From NCBI GenBank assembly GCA_900539325.1, contig UQCC01000003.1, positions 92,521-156,520 of the forward strand: DNA of 64,000 nucleotides, given 5' to 3'. Within the stretch, counting starts at the first letter, position 1. Each line of letters starts with the position of its first letter. Shown here piece after piece: positions 26,496 through 35,153 of the stretch. The DNA comes from an uncultured Eubacterium sp. GTDB taxonomy: Bacteria > Bacillota > Clostridia > Oscillospirales > Acutalibacteraceae. Below the pieces are notes generated by a model. It was not told the origin of the DNA and did no database searches. It worked only from the letters and a program-made list of their open reading frames with translations. The position numbers were made by a program, and so were the translations under genes.

Positions 26496-27772
26496 AATTG
26501 CTCCAAAGCTCTGTTTGCAAGAGCCATATATCGTTCTCTCTTATCTCTGATTTTCGGCTCAATAGTCGGTAATATGCCAAAATTAGCACCCATCGGCTGA
26601 AAATTCGTTACGCTCTCATCGCTGATATATTGCGACAAAGCACCAATCATATTGTATTCCGACAAAACAAGCGGTTCTTCGCCCTCTGCCCGTCTGACGG
26701 CATTTATTCCTGCCATTATGCCCGAAGCCGCAGATTCCATATATCCCTCAACACCTGTGATTTGGCCTGCAAAAAAGATGTTTGGATTGCTTCTCAAACT
26801 GAAATCGGCATTTAAGAGTTTTGGCGAATTAAGAAACGAATTTCTGTGCATTACACCGTATCTGACAAACTCCGCATTTTCAAGCCCCGGAATCATAGAG
26901 AATACACGCTTTTGCTCGCCGAATTTTAAATTTGTCTGAAAACCTACAAGGTTAAACATTGTACCTTTGCTGTTTTCTCTGCGAAGCTGAACGCATGCCC
27001 ACGGTCTGTGCCCTGTGTTTGGGTCAACAAGTCCAACCGGTTTCATAGGTCCGAAGCGAGGAGCGTCAAGTCCTCTTTTTGCAAGTTTTTCAATCGGCAT
27101 ACAACCCTCGTACACATCAAAATCGTGCACAACCGCACCCTCGGCATTGATAAGTTCTTCAATAAACGCCTCATATTCCGCCTTGTTGAACGGGCAGTTG
27201 ATATAGTCGTCATCTCCGCCTCTGTCATATCTTGAAGCACCGAAAGCCTTTTGCATATCAACGCTGTCTGCCGTAACAATCGGAGCGGCGGCATCGTGAA
27301 ACGAAAGGTAATCTCCGCACAGTTTTTGTATTTCTTCACCGAGTTTGCCCTCGGTAAGAGGACCTGTTGCGATAATAAGGATTTCGTCATCATCAGGTGA
27401 AATTTTCTCAACAAGTTTATTTTCAACCGTGATGTTCGGATGCGAATTAATCATATCCGTTACGGTTTGAGAAAACTCATTTCTGTCAACCGCAAGAGCA
27501 CCGCCGGCAGGAACCGCACAATTCCTTGCAACGGGAACGGTGAGCGAGCCGAGTCGAGTCATTTCTTCTTTAAGAAGTCCTGCCGCACTGTCAATTCTTG
27601 ATGCCTTGAGCGAATTTGAACAAACAAGCTCTGCAAAATTTTTATTTTTGTGTGCCGGCGAAAACTTTTTAGGTTTCATTTCAAGCAGAGTGACTTCATA
27701 GCCTGCTTCGGCTATTTGCCACGCCGCCTCACAACCCGCAAGTCCGGCACCGATAACTGTAAATTTTTTCAT
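26492..27772 (-). CDS. trmFO: Folate/FAD-dependent tRNA (uracil-54) methyltransferase TrmFO
   Basis: About 426 residues. It forms ribothymidine 54 in the tRNA T-loop using methylenetetrahydrofolate and FADH2. N-terminal FAD fold: TVIGAGLAGCEAAWQIAEAG. Diagnostic family segments: ELVCSNSLKASRIDSAAGLLKEEM, PAGGALAVDR, YDRGGDDDYINCPF, MKPVGLVDPNTGHRPWACVQLRREN and FFAGQITGVEGYMESAASG. I chose the ATG at 27772, two bases after the topA stop, giving the family N-terminus MKKFTVIGAG. It follows topA, the usual Firmicutes order. Confidence 0.98.
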   Translation of the reverse strand: MKKFTVIGAGLAGCEAAWQIAEAGYEVTLLEMKPKKFSPAHKNKNFAELVCSNSLKASRIDSAAGLLKEEMTRLGSLTVPVARNCAVPAGGALAVDRNEFSQTVTDMINSHPNITVENKLVEKISPDDDEILIIATGPLTEGKLGEEIQKLCGDYLSFHDAAAPIVTADSVDMQKAFGASRYDRGGDDDYINCPFNKAEYEAFIEELINAEGAVVHDFDVYEGCMPIEKLAKRGLDAPRFGPMKPVGLVDPNTGHRPWACVQLRRENSKGTMFNLVGFQTNLKFGEQKRVFSMIPGLENAEFVRYGVMHRNSFLNSPKLLNADFSLRSNPNIFFAGQITGVEGYMESAASGIMAGINAVRRAEGEEPLVLSEYNMIGALSQYISDESVTNFQPMGANFGILPTIEPKIRDKRERYMALANRALEQL

Positions 27773-27774
27773 AA

Positions 27775-29883
27775 TCACTTTTTCTTTGGAGCAGGCTTTG
27801 TAAATCCACAACCCTCTGTGTCAGGACAATAAAGAACATTGCCCTTTCTTCTGAACAGCGACTTATTGCACTTTGGACAAACCTCATCGGTAGGTGCGTC
27901 CCAAGTCATAAAGTTACATTCAGGATAATTTGAACAGCCGTAGAACGGTGTGCCTCTCTTTGTTTTCTTTTCAATAACATCACCGCCGCAAAGTGGACAT
28001 TTTGCCTTTGTCTTAGTAACGAACGGCTTTGCGTTTTTACACTCAGGGAATCCCGGACAAGCAAGGAATTTTCCGAATCTGCCGACTTTAACAACCATCT
28101 TTCTGCCGCACTTTTCGCATACGACATCGGTTTCTTCTTCCTTAAGTTTAATCTTAACGCCCTGCATATCTTTCTTTGCTTTTTCGAGCGGCTCGATAAA
28201 ATCATCATAGTAAAGACGAATCATATCAATGTAATCTTTTTCGCCCGAATCGATTTTATCAAGGTCATCTTCCATCTTTGAGGTGTACTTAACATTTACA
28301 ATGTTAGGAATTCTTTCTTTAAGAAGATTTGTAACCGCCTCGCCGAGTTCGGTAGGAACAAACTGCTTGCCCTCACGAACAACATATTCCTTTGAAAGAA
28401 TGGTTGAAGTAATAGTTACATATGTTGACGGACGACCTACGCCGTTTTCTTCAAGTGCCTTTGTAAGAGAAGCTTCGGTATATCTTGCAGGCGGCTGTGT
28501 AAAGTGCTGATTGCCGAGAATACTCTTGAGCTTGAGCACATCGCCCTCTGCAACAGGAGGAAGCGGAGATTCGCTGTCCTTCTTCTGTGCGTCATCGGTT
28601 TTTTCCTCATACAAAGCAGTGAAGCCGTCAAACTTAACCGTGTATCCGCTTGCTGTGAAAACATAATCGTTTGCCTTGATTTCAACCTTCATGGTTTCTT
28701 GCTGGCAAGATGCCATAAGAGATGCAATGAAGCGTTCCCATACAAGCTTGTAAATTTTATACTGGTCGGAAGTAAGTGACTCCTTAACAGATTCTGGAGT
28801 TACGCCCGGCATTGACGGACGAATTGCTTCGTGTCCGTCCTGTGCGTTGCCCCTTGTTTTGTAAAATCTCGGAGTTGACGGAAGATACTTTTCACCATAA
28901 GTTTGCTTGATGAAATCATTACCTGCACTGCGAGCCTCGTCGGAAATACGGAGTGAGTCGGTTCTCATATATGTGATAAGACCGACTGTGCCGAGGTCCT
29001 TAACATCAACGCCTTCATAAAGTTCCTGTGCGGCTTTCATGGTTCTTCTTGCCTGGAACGACAATCTGCGTGACGCTTCCTGCTGCAAGGTTGATGTGAT
29101 AAACGGAGGAGCAGGATTTTTCTTTCTCGTACCCTTTTTAACTCCGGTTACAACATATTCGGCATTTTCCAAATCGGCAAGCATTTTGTCCGATTCTTCT
29201 TTTGACGGAATTTTGTTTTTATCCGTGCCTACCTTATTGCCGTCCTTGTCCTGAACCATGGTTGCGGCAAAACTTTTTCTGTCCGGCGGATTGGTAAACT
29301 TTGCATCGATTGTCCAATACTCTTCCGGCTTAAATGCACGGATTTCGTTTTCTCTGTCAACAACAAGGCGAAGTGCAACGCTCTGTACACGGCCTGCCGA
29401 AAGACCTCTTCTGATTTTTTGGCTTACAAACGGAGAAAGTTTGTAGCCGATAAGGCGGTCAAGAATTCTTCTTGCCTGCTGGGCGTTTACAAGGTCTATA
29501 TCAATTTGACGAGGATGCTCCATACCGTTTTTTACACCGGTTTTTGTAATCTCGTTAAATGTAACTCTGTTTTTGTCATCAAGTTCCAATCCGAGCAAAT
29601 TTGCAAGATGCCACGAAATTGCCTCTCCCTCACGGTCGGGGTCGGTTGCGAGATAAACGCAATCGGCTTTGTGCGCCTTTGTTTTAAGCTCGTCAACAAG
29701 TGCTTCCTTGCCCTTGATAACTGCGTACTTAGGCTCAAAATTATGTTCAATATCAACACTGAGTCTTGCGGCAGGCAGGTCACGAACATGACCCATTGAC
29801 GCAATAACTTCATATCCCTTACCAAGATAGCCTTTAATATTCTTAGCCTTGGCAGGTGACTCCACGATTACCAACTTTGACAT
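27775..29883 (-). CDS. topA: DNA topoisomerase I
   Basis: About 702 residues. It relaxes negative supercoils (type IA). N-terminal Toprim: LVIVESPAKAKNIKGYLG and the DPDREGEAISWHL acidic motif. Active-site Tyr is in VGLITYMRTDSLRIS. The C-terminus carries three topoisomerase zinc fingers (CEKCGRKM to CPGFPEC; CPLCGGDV to CSNYPEC; CPKCNKSL to CPDTEGC). ATG 29883 follows GAAAGGA; a longer upstream frame exists but would overlap dprA. Co-transcribed with dprA upstream and trmFO downstream. Confidence 0.99.
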   Translation of the reverse strand: MSKLVIVESPAKAKNIKGYLGKGYEVIASMGHVRDLPAARLSVDIEHNFEPKYAVIKGKEALVDELKTKAHKADCVYLATDPDREGEAISWHLANLLGLELDDKNRVTFNEITKTGVKNGMEHPRQIDIDLVNAQQARRILDRLIGYKLSPFVSQKIRRGLSAGRVQSVALRLVVDRENEIRAFKPEEYWTIDAKFTNPPDRKSFAATMVQDKDGNKVGTDKNKIPSKEESDKMLADLENAEYVVTGVKKGTRKKNPAPPFITSTLQQEASRRLSFQARRTMKAAQELYEGVDVKDLGTVGLITYMRTDSLRISDEARSAGNDFIKQTYGEKYLPSTPRFYKTRGNAQDGHEAIRPSMPGVTPESVKESLTSDQYKIYKLVWERFIASLMASCQQETMKVEIKANDYVFTASGYTVKFDGFTALYEEKTDDAQKKDSESPLPPVAEGDVLKLKSILGNQHFTQPPARYTEASLTKALEENGVGRPSTYVTITSTILSKEYVVREGKQFVPTELGEAVTNLLKERIPNIVNVKYTSKMEDDLDKIDSGEKDYIDMIRLYYDDFIEPLEKAKKDMQGVKIKLKEEETDVVCEKCGRKMVVKVGRFGKFLACPGFPECKNAKPFVTKTKAKCPLCGGDVIEKKTKRGTPFYGCSNYPECNFMTWDAPTDEVCPKCNKSLFRRKGNVLYCPDTEGCGFTKPAPKKK

Positions 29884-29909
29884 ATATATTTTTGTCCTTT
29901 CGGTTAAAT

Positions 29910-31118
29910 TCAAGATTGTTTTCTTCTGTATCGCTTGCCCATGCCGGATTCGCAAAGTCCGTCAAGTTCAAGCATTGTCAGGGCGACAAGCACGGAATTT
30001 ATATCAAGCCGTGCAATATTTGCAATGCTTTCAACATCCTTAAAATCATCGTTCATAGCATCAAACACCGCTTTTTCGTCGCCGACAAGCTGTCGTGACT
30101 TCTCGTCTATTTGAGTACGGTTTGTGCGGTGTTTTTCAATATTTTCAAATGTGATTTCTTCATCCTGTTCGGGTGTCAAATCACGCTTTTTGTATTCATC
30201 TCTCAAGAGTTCGTCAATGCTTGCAAGTTTTGACATATCAAGAGTTTTGTACTTTTCGGTGTAGTGCGAAATGATGGATTCGACTCCCACAACGGGAACG
30301 GCACCGTCGGATATAAGTTTGTTTGTGCCGTTAAATCTTTGGTCAAAAATCGAAGCGGCGGTTGCAAACATATCCCTGTTTTGCGACACGGCAAAGTTTG
30401 CCGTAATGAGCGAACCGCTTTTTGTGCCCGCTTCGGCAACAAACACACCGTCCGCAAGGCCGCTGATAATTCGATTTCGCATCGGAAAAGTAAATCTGCT
30501 TGCAGGAGTGAACGGCGGAAATTCGGAAATGACCGCACCTTTTTCGGTAATTCTTCGTCTTAAATCCTCATTTGAAGCAAGGTAATTTGAACCGAGTCCA
30601 CAACCCATAACGGCAACCGTTACGCCGCCGCATTCCATAGCACCGATATGCGCCGAGGTGTCTATTCCGAGTGCACCGCCGCTTACAATAACGGCATTGC
30701 ACCTTGCAAGACCTTTTGATATTACCCTTGCAACACTTTTGGCATAATTCGACGGCTTGCGTGTACCCACAACGCTTATGCTGAGCATATTGTCTATATC
30801 GGGCATTTTGCCGTCAACATACAAAACCGTAGGCGGGTCATAAATTTCTTTGAGCTTTTCGGGATAACTTTCATCATCAAAAGTTATTATATCCCATCTG
30901 TGTTTTTTACAGATATCAATTATTTCATCCGCTTTTTCAATCGGAGTTTTCTCCATAGCATCAAGCATTTTGTCTGTAATGTTAGGACAAACCTTGCGTT
31001 GAAGATAATTGCTGTTATATAAATTTTCGGCTGAGCCGAAATAATCAAGTATCGGCTTGATTGCCTTGCCTACGCCAACGGTAAGCTGAAGCCATATGAG
31101 ATACCTTGAGTTTTTCAT
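29910..31118 (-). CDS. dprA: DNA-processing protein DprA
   Basis: About 402 residues. DprA loads RecA on incoming single-stranded DNA during transformation. N-terminal helical region, then the Rossmann-like core (VVGTRKPSNYAKSVA, IVSGGALGIDTSAHIGA, FPMRNRIISGLADGVFVAEAGTKSGSLIT), and a C-terminal winged-helix-like segment (FKDVESIANIARLDINSVLVALTMLELDGL). The start overlaps the stop of the methyltransferase gene by ATGA. No other competence gene is in the window. Confidence 0.97.
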   Translation of the reverse strand: MKNSRYLIWLQLTVGVGKAIKPILDYFGSAENLYNSNYLQRKVCPNITDKMLDAMEKTPIEKADEIIDICKKHRWDIITFDDESYPEKLKEIYDPPTVLYVDGKMPDIDNMLSISVVGTRKPSNYAKSVARVISKGLARCNAVIVSGGALGIDTSAHIGAMECGGVTVAVMGCGLGSNYLASNEDLRRRITEKGAVISEFPPFTPASRFTFPMRNRIISGLADGVFVAEAGTKSGSLITANFAVSQNRDMFATAASIFDQRFNGTNKLISDGAVPVVGVESIISHYTEKYKTLDMSKLASIDELLRDEYKKRDLTPEQDEEITFENIEKHRTNRTQIDEKSRQLVGDEKAVFDAMNDDFKDVESIANIARLDINSVLVALTMLELDGLCESGMGKRYRRKQS

Positions 31119-31888
31119 CTGAGCATCTCCCACATTGTTATTGCCGCGGCAACGCCTGCATTAAGGCTTTCCGCCCTGCCGAGCATAGGTATTGTAATCA
31201 AATCATCGCTGACAGCCTTGATGTTTTCTTCAACACCGTTTGCCTCGTTACCGATAACCGATACCGCATTGCCGGTAAAATCAGCCTCGGTAATCTTAAC
31301 CGCCGATGAACTCGGAACAGTCGAATACACCTTAAAGCCCTGTGATTTCATATGGATAAGCGTTTGCTCCAAATTATCGCTGTCAACAATGTTCATACGA
31401 AGTATTGAACCCATTGAAGCCCTTACAGCCTTTGAATTAAACACATCACAGCAATTATAAGTTACAACGCCGTCAATACCGAGTGCCTCTGCCGAACGAA
31501 TAATCGCACCGACATTTGCCGGGTCCTGCACATTGTCAAGAGCAACGATTTTACCGCAAGCAAACATTTCGCCGTTGTCCTTCATCTTAACGGTAAGAAA
31601 AACTCCCTGCGGCGATTTTGTTTCCGACAGTTTTTCGGACACCTGCCCGTCAATCAAAAATGTTCGTTTGGCTTTAATACTCAAAGCGTCAATTTCGTCT
31701 TGATACCTTGCATATATATCCTCGGTAAAAAGCAATGTATCGGGCTCATAAACAGAATTAAGGACATCAAAACATAGCCTTGCTCCTTCAAGTGCAAAAA
31801 GATGATTTTCATATCTCGCCTTTGAAGAGGTAAAAAGCTTTTTTGTGTCCTTAACAATAGTATTATTTTTACTCGTGATTTTTTCCAT
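31115..31888 (-). CDS. TrmH/SpoU-family RNA 2'-O-methyltransferase
   Basis: About 257 residues. An N-terminal substrate-binding domain of L30e type (ARYENHLFALEGARLCFDVL) and a SPOUT domain with the deep trefoil knot (IVALDNVQDPANVGAIIRSAEALGIDGV, VIGNEANGV, IPMLGRAESLNAGVAAAITMWEM). It methylates a ribose in rRNA or tRNA; the exact target cannot be read from sequence. The ATG at 31888 has proper spacing from GGAG, while the ATG at 31894 abuts it. First gene of the superoperon. Confidence 0.93.
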   Translation of the reverse strand: MEKITSKNNTIVKDTKKLFTSSKARYENHLFALEGARLCFDVLNSVYEPDTLLFTEDIYARYQDEIDALSIKAKRTFLIDGQVSEKLSETKSPQGVFLTVKMKDNGEMFACGKIVALDNVQDPANVGAIIRSAEALGIDGVVTYNCCDVFNSKAVRASMGSILRMNIVDSDNLEQTLIHMKSQGFKVYSTVPSSSAVKITEADFTGNAVSVIGNEANGVEENIKAVSDDLITIPMLGRAESLNAGVAAAITMWEMLR

Positions 31889-31970
31889 ACACATCTCCGT
31901 TGCGTGCCAAAAAATTTGCCTAAAGCATTTCGTTTAAATAAATCACCGAATGTTATTTATTATTTTATAT

Positions 31971-31999
31971 AATATACATTATAATTCAAAAAAATTCAA
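31971..31999 (-). promoter_or_regulatory. Probable promoter of the trmH-leuS superoperon
   Basis: TTGAAT (31994-31999), 17 bases, TATATT (31971-31976) on the minus strand, about 85 bases before the first start codon. No terminator was found between here and 14027. Confidence 0.6.
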
Positions 32000-32037
32000 T
32001 AGTTTATTCAAATATTTATTATTAAATTTTTATTTGG

Positions 32038-32066
32038 TTGACTAATACTTACTTTTAATTTATAAT
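32038..32066 (+). promoter_or_regulatory. Promoter of the HprK-like kinase gene
   Basis: TTGACT (32038-32043), 17 bases, TATAAT (32061-32066). The predicted transcript start (~32073) excludes the in-frame ATG at 32065 and supports the start at 32101. Confidence 0.85.
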
Positions 32067-32100
32067 GTATGATAGAAAATTATGTAAAGGATTAGATTTT

Positions 32101-32829
32101 ATGCCATATTATGACATTGCAGGATTAAGAGTAAAGATGAACAACTGCGGCGGCAGAAGCGAAAAACAAGCCGTACCGTACCTTGCAGACAATCAATCGG
32201 ACGATTTACAACCCGATATTGACATCTTTGTTGATGACAAAAGGGTTCAAGAGGCTATGGCAGAACACCCGGAACTTTCACAGGGCGACTGGGAATATAT
32301 GCTTACAGGTTCCGACTTTTACACCGACTTAATCAAATATGACGGCATTCTTTTGCACTCATCCTGCGTTGTTGTTGACGGAGTTGCTTACACTTTTTCA
32401 GCCGACAGCGGAACAGGCAAATCAACCCACACCCAGCTTTGGCTCAAAAAATTCGGTGACAGAGCATACATTCTCAATGACGACAAGCCGGCAATCAGAC
32501 TTATCGGCGACACAGTATACGCTTGCGGAACTCCTTGGAGCGGTAAGTATGATTACTCTACTCCTGCCGTTGTGCCTCTTGCCGGAATTTGCTTCCTTGA
32601 AAGAAGCGAGGAAAATTGGATTAAACCGGCTGACACAAACAAGGCTATATTCAATATTTTCAGTCAAACCGTTCGCCGTCTCGGTGAAAACGGAATGAAC
32701 AAATTGATGGATAACCTTAATGTGATTTTCAAAAAAGTACCCATTTACGAGCTTGGCTGCAACATTTCAGAAGAAGCCGTAGATTGTTCCTACAACGCTA
32801 TGAAAAAGGAGTTATCCGATTTTGAATAA
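32101..32829 (+). CDS. HPr kinase-like P-loop protein (PEPCK fold)
   Basis: About 242 residues. The second half resembles the catalytic domain of HPr kinase/phosphorylase: LHSSCVVVDGVAYTFSADSGTGKSTHTQLW (P-loop SGTGKST), NDDKPAIRLIGD, GTPWSGKYDYS and LAGICFLERSEENWI. The first ~90 residues look unlike the HprK N-terminal domain, and the HPr-specific signature is missing, so this is one of the stand-alone HprK-like serine kinases whose substrate is unknown to me. Start 32101 follows AAAGGA by 9 bases. Its last 8 bases overlap the downstream lipoprotein gene, so the two are coupled. Confidence 0.78.
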   Translation: MPYYDIAGLRVKMNNCGGRSEKQAVPYLADNQSDDLQPDIDIFVDDKRVQEAMAEHPELSQGDWEYMLTGSDFYTDLIKYDGILLHSSCVVVDGVAYTFSADSGTGKSTHTQLWLKKFGDRAYILNDDKPAIRLIGDTVYACGTPWSGKYDYSTPAVVPLAGICFLERSEENWIKPADTNKAIFNIFSQTVRRLGENGMNKLMDNLNVIFKKVPIYELGCNISEEAVDCSYNAMKKELSDFE

Positions 32830-33475
32830 AAAAATATGCGCATTGTTGCTGTCGGCGGCAATGTGCTTTTGCTTCAGTGCATGTTCAAACAACGCACAGG
32901 AAGAGCAAAGCACAGCCGTAACCGCAACAACCTCAACACAAGCGACAACCTCAACAACAGTTGCCGAAACCACAACAAAAGAAACAACGGCAAAGCCTTC
33001 AACAACAAAAACACAAGCCACAACAAAAGCTTCAACCGAAACCACAACAAAAAAGAAAAAGGTTACTGCAACAAAGGTCAAGAAAAAAAAGAAAACCGAC
33101 ACGGTAACCTGCACCGTTACGGTTGAATGTAAATCAATTCTTGACCATATGGACGACCTGAAAGAAGGTCACGAAGAATTTGTACCCGATGACGGCTATA
33201 TAATCAAAGACTACACCTACAAAGCAAAAAAAGGCTACACGGCATATGACGCACTGAAAGGCGCATGCAAAAAAAACGACATCAAGCTCACGGCAAAAAG
33301 CACTTCCTACGGTATATACATTTCAGGCATAAACAACCTTGACGAATTTGACTGCGGCAAGCAAAGCGGTTGGATGTACAGCGTGAACGGAATTATGCCG
33401 AATACCACCTGCGGAAATGTGAGCGTTGATGACGGCGATTCAATAGTTTTCACCTATGTTTGCACTTTTCAATAA
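32822..33475 (+). CDS. DUF4430 lipoprotein with Thr-rich linker
   Basis: 217 residues from a TTG start (32822), behind AAGGAG, overlapping the kinase gene by 8 bases. Lipoprotein signal peptide with lipobox FSAC, lipid-anchored Cys at residue ~21. A ~55-residue linker of mostly Thr, Ala, Ser and Lys follows, then a Lys-rich stretch. The C-terminal ~120 residues are a DUF4430/transcobalamin-like domain (YTAYDALKGACKKNDIKL, DCGKQSGWMYSVNGI, DDGDSIVFTYV). DUF4430 domains occur in surface proteins that bind cobalamin or other ligands; binding here is unproven. Confidence 0.8.
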   Translation: MNKKICALLLSAAMCFCFSACSNNAQEEQSTAVTATTSTQATTSTTVAETTTKETTAKPSTTKTQATTKASTETTTKKKKVTATKVKKKKKTDTVTCTVTVECKSILDHMDDLKEGHEEFVPDDGYIIKDYTYKAKKGYTAYDALKGACKKNDIKLTAKSTSYGIYISGINNLDEFDCGKQSGWMYSVNGIMPNTTCGNVSVDDGDSIVFTYVCTFQ

Positions 33476-33489
33476 ACCGAATAACAGCA

Positions 33490-33530
33490 CAAAACGCAAC
33501 ACAAGAAATCAATCCTGTGTTGCGTTTTTA
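33490..33530. terminator. Bidirectional terminator between DUF4430 gene and sigK
   Basis: AAAACGCAACACA/TGTGTTGCGTTTT stem with A and T tracts on both sides; serves two convergent genes. Confidence 0.88.
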
Positions 33531-34214
33531 TTAATTAACTTTTTTCTTTAAATCCTGAAGAATTTTCTTTTCTATTCTCGACACATACGAGCGTGAAATG
33601 TTAAGCCTCTGTGCAACTTCTCTTTGAGTAAGCGGCTTTGCGTTGTTCAGTCCGTAACGAAGAATGATAATCTCTTTTTCTCGCTCATCTTCCATATTTT
33701 CAATGATATTTTTCACTTCAAGCCAACGGCGTTTTGTTTCGATTTCTTCCACAATATCCCTGTCATCGCTGATAACATCCTCAATGGTAAGCGGATTGCC
33801 GTCCTTATCGGTGTCAATTGCATCACCCATAAAAACCTCGCCGTTCTGCTTTTTAAGAGAACGAAAGTACATAAGAATTTCGTTTTCAACACAGCGTGAA
33901 GCATAGGTTGAAAGTCGTGTGCCCTTTGAATAATCAAACGAATCCACCGCTTTAATCAATCCGATTGTTCCGATAGAAATCAAATCGTCATTGTCATTTG
34001 TTTTTGAATAATATTTTTTGCAAATGTGGCTCACAAGGCGGAGATTGCGTTCAATCAAAACCGCCCGTGCGTTTAAGTCACCGTTTGCCATTTTTTCAAG
34101 CTGTTCCCGTTCTTCCTTTGCAGTAAGCGGCTTTGGAAATCCCGAACCGTTTTGGATGTGCAACAGTAAAAATAACAGGCTTGAACCGATTGCGGTAAGT
34201 ATTGCAGAAAACAT
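33531..34214 (-). CDS. sigK: Sporulation sigma factor K
   Basis: 227 residues, collinear with sigma-K. A hydrophobic pro-sequence (MFSAILTAIGSSLLFLLLHIQ) precedes FPKPLTAKEEREQLEKM. Region 2: ARAVLIERNLRLVSHICKKYY, DLISIGTIGLIKAVDSFD, RLSTYASRCVENEILMYFR. Region 4: REKEIIILRYGLNNAKPLTQREVAQRLNISRSYVSRIEKK. Sigma-K drives late mother-cell gene expression in spore coat formation; the leader fits a pro-sigma removed by a membrane protease. The reading frame is intact with no skin-type insertion. Upstream, CATAGTAT with GTATTAA ~14 bases before it weakly resembles a sigma-E promoter. Confidence 0.93.
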   Translation of the reverse strand: MFSAILTAIGSSLLFLLLHIQNGSGFPKPLTAKEEREQLEKMANGDLNARAVLIERNLRLVSHICKKYYSKTNDNDDLISIGTIGLIKAVDSFDYSKGTRLSTYASRCVENEILMYFRSLKKQNGEVFMGDAIDTDKDGNPLTIEDVISDDRDIVEEIETKRRWLEVKNIIENMEDEREKEIIILRYGLNNAKPLTQREVAQRLNISRSYVSRIEKKILQDLKKKVN

Positions 34215-34274
34215 AAAACCCTCTCCTTATCAAATCACAATACATACTATGACGAAAAGGAATAATTAATACCG

Positions 34275-34304
34275 TTGACAAGCCTATACTTTTAATGATA
34301 CACT
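34275..34304 (+). promoter_or_regulatory. Promoter for a possibly leaderless gene
   Basis: TTGACA (34275-34280), 18 bases, TACACT (34299-34304). The expected transcript start falls on or next to the ATG at 34311. An alternative -10, TATACT at 34285-34290, has no good -35. Confidence 0.55.
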
Positions 34305-34310
34305 CAACTT

Positions 34311-35114
34311 ATGGAAAAATATATTAAATTTGCAGGTCTTGATTTTGACCTTGAAAAACGACTGATTGAATACATAAGAAGTCACGAAAAAAAGATAAAT
34401 TCACTTGCAGAAAAATGCAAAAAACACGGTTTTTCGTGCCTTGCAAGACGCAGTGATATGATGAGGCTTGCCGTTTGCATTGCATACATCAAATACACCG
34501 AGGGCTCATACAAAGAACTCGGAATAGACGAAAGCATACTGAAAGACACTATGTCCGACATAGGAATTTGGTGCAGAAACAACGACAACAAGGGGCTGAA
34601 AAATTACCCTTGGATAAAAAATCACCTCAAGGCTGAATTGTTCAAAATCGGCAGACTTCAGTATCAGCTTTTCAACTGCAACTATGTCACTTTTGACTAT
34701 TCAAAACTGCCATTCAAAAAAGGCGAACAGACTGTATTTATTCACATTCCGCAGGGTGCTCCGCTTATAAAATCGGAATGTATCGAGTCGCTGAAAACGG
34801 CAAAAGAATTTTTTGCAACGCATCTCCCTGCGTACAAATTCGATTATTTCGTGTGCAAAAGTTGGCTTTTATACAAAGATAATAGCCGGTTTATGAAGCC
34901 GTCAAGCAACATTTTGCAGTTTCAAACGCTGTTTGAAATTGCTTTTACAGACCATACGGACAGTTATGCAATAGAGCGAATTTTCGGCAAAAAACAGTTC
35001 AACAAAAAGCGGTATGCGGAATCCACCTCACTTCAAAAAGGCGCAAAGGAATATATGATTAACGGCGGAAAATTAGGCGAAAGTTTCGGCTACATTCCGC
35101 TAAACAAGATATAA
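34311..35114 (+). CDS. GNAT-like acyltransferase-domain protein, function unknown
   Basis: 267 residues. The N-terminal ~115 are helical and basic; the C-terminal half has EQTVFIHIPQGAPLIKSECIESLKTAKEFFATH and KSWLLYKDNSRFMKPSSNILQFQTLFEI. This resembles the two-part NAT_N / GNAT_C-like family of Firmicutes, but I assign it with moderate certainty and no substrate. No Shine-Dalgarno is present in the ~20 bases before ATG, and the promoter places the transcript start at the ATG. It is divergent from sigK and convergent with the DMT transporter. A sporulation link is only positional. Confidence 0.68.
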   Translation: MEKYIKFAGLDFDLEKRLIEYIRSHEKKINSLAEKCKKHGFSCLARRSDMMRLAVCIAYIKYTEGSYKELGIDESILKDTMSDIGIWCRNNDNKGLKNYPWIKNHLKAELFKIGRLQYQLFNCNYVTFDYSKLPFKKGEQTVFIHIPQGAPLIKSECIESLKTAKEFFATHLPAYKFDYFVCKSWLLYKDNSRFMKPSSNILQFQTLFEIAFTDHTDSYAIERIFGKKQFNKKRYAESTSLQKGAKEYMINGGKLGESFGYIPLNKI

Positions 35115-35153
35115 GAAAAACGGAAAGTTATGCAACACTTTCCGCTTTCTTTT
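35113..35153. terminator. Bidirectional terminator between GNAT-like and DMT genes
   Basis: CGGAAAGT/ACTTTCCG stem with outer GAAA/TTTC pairs and flanking T and A runs; it overlaps the 3' end of the DMT gene. Confidence 0.8.

Noticed and set aside
32065..32100. Longer N-terminus for the HprK-like kinase starting at 32065
   Set aside because: That ATG overlaps the -10 box, lies upstream of the expected transcript start, and lacks a ribosome site.
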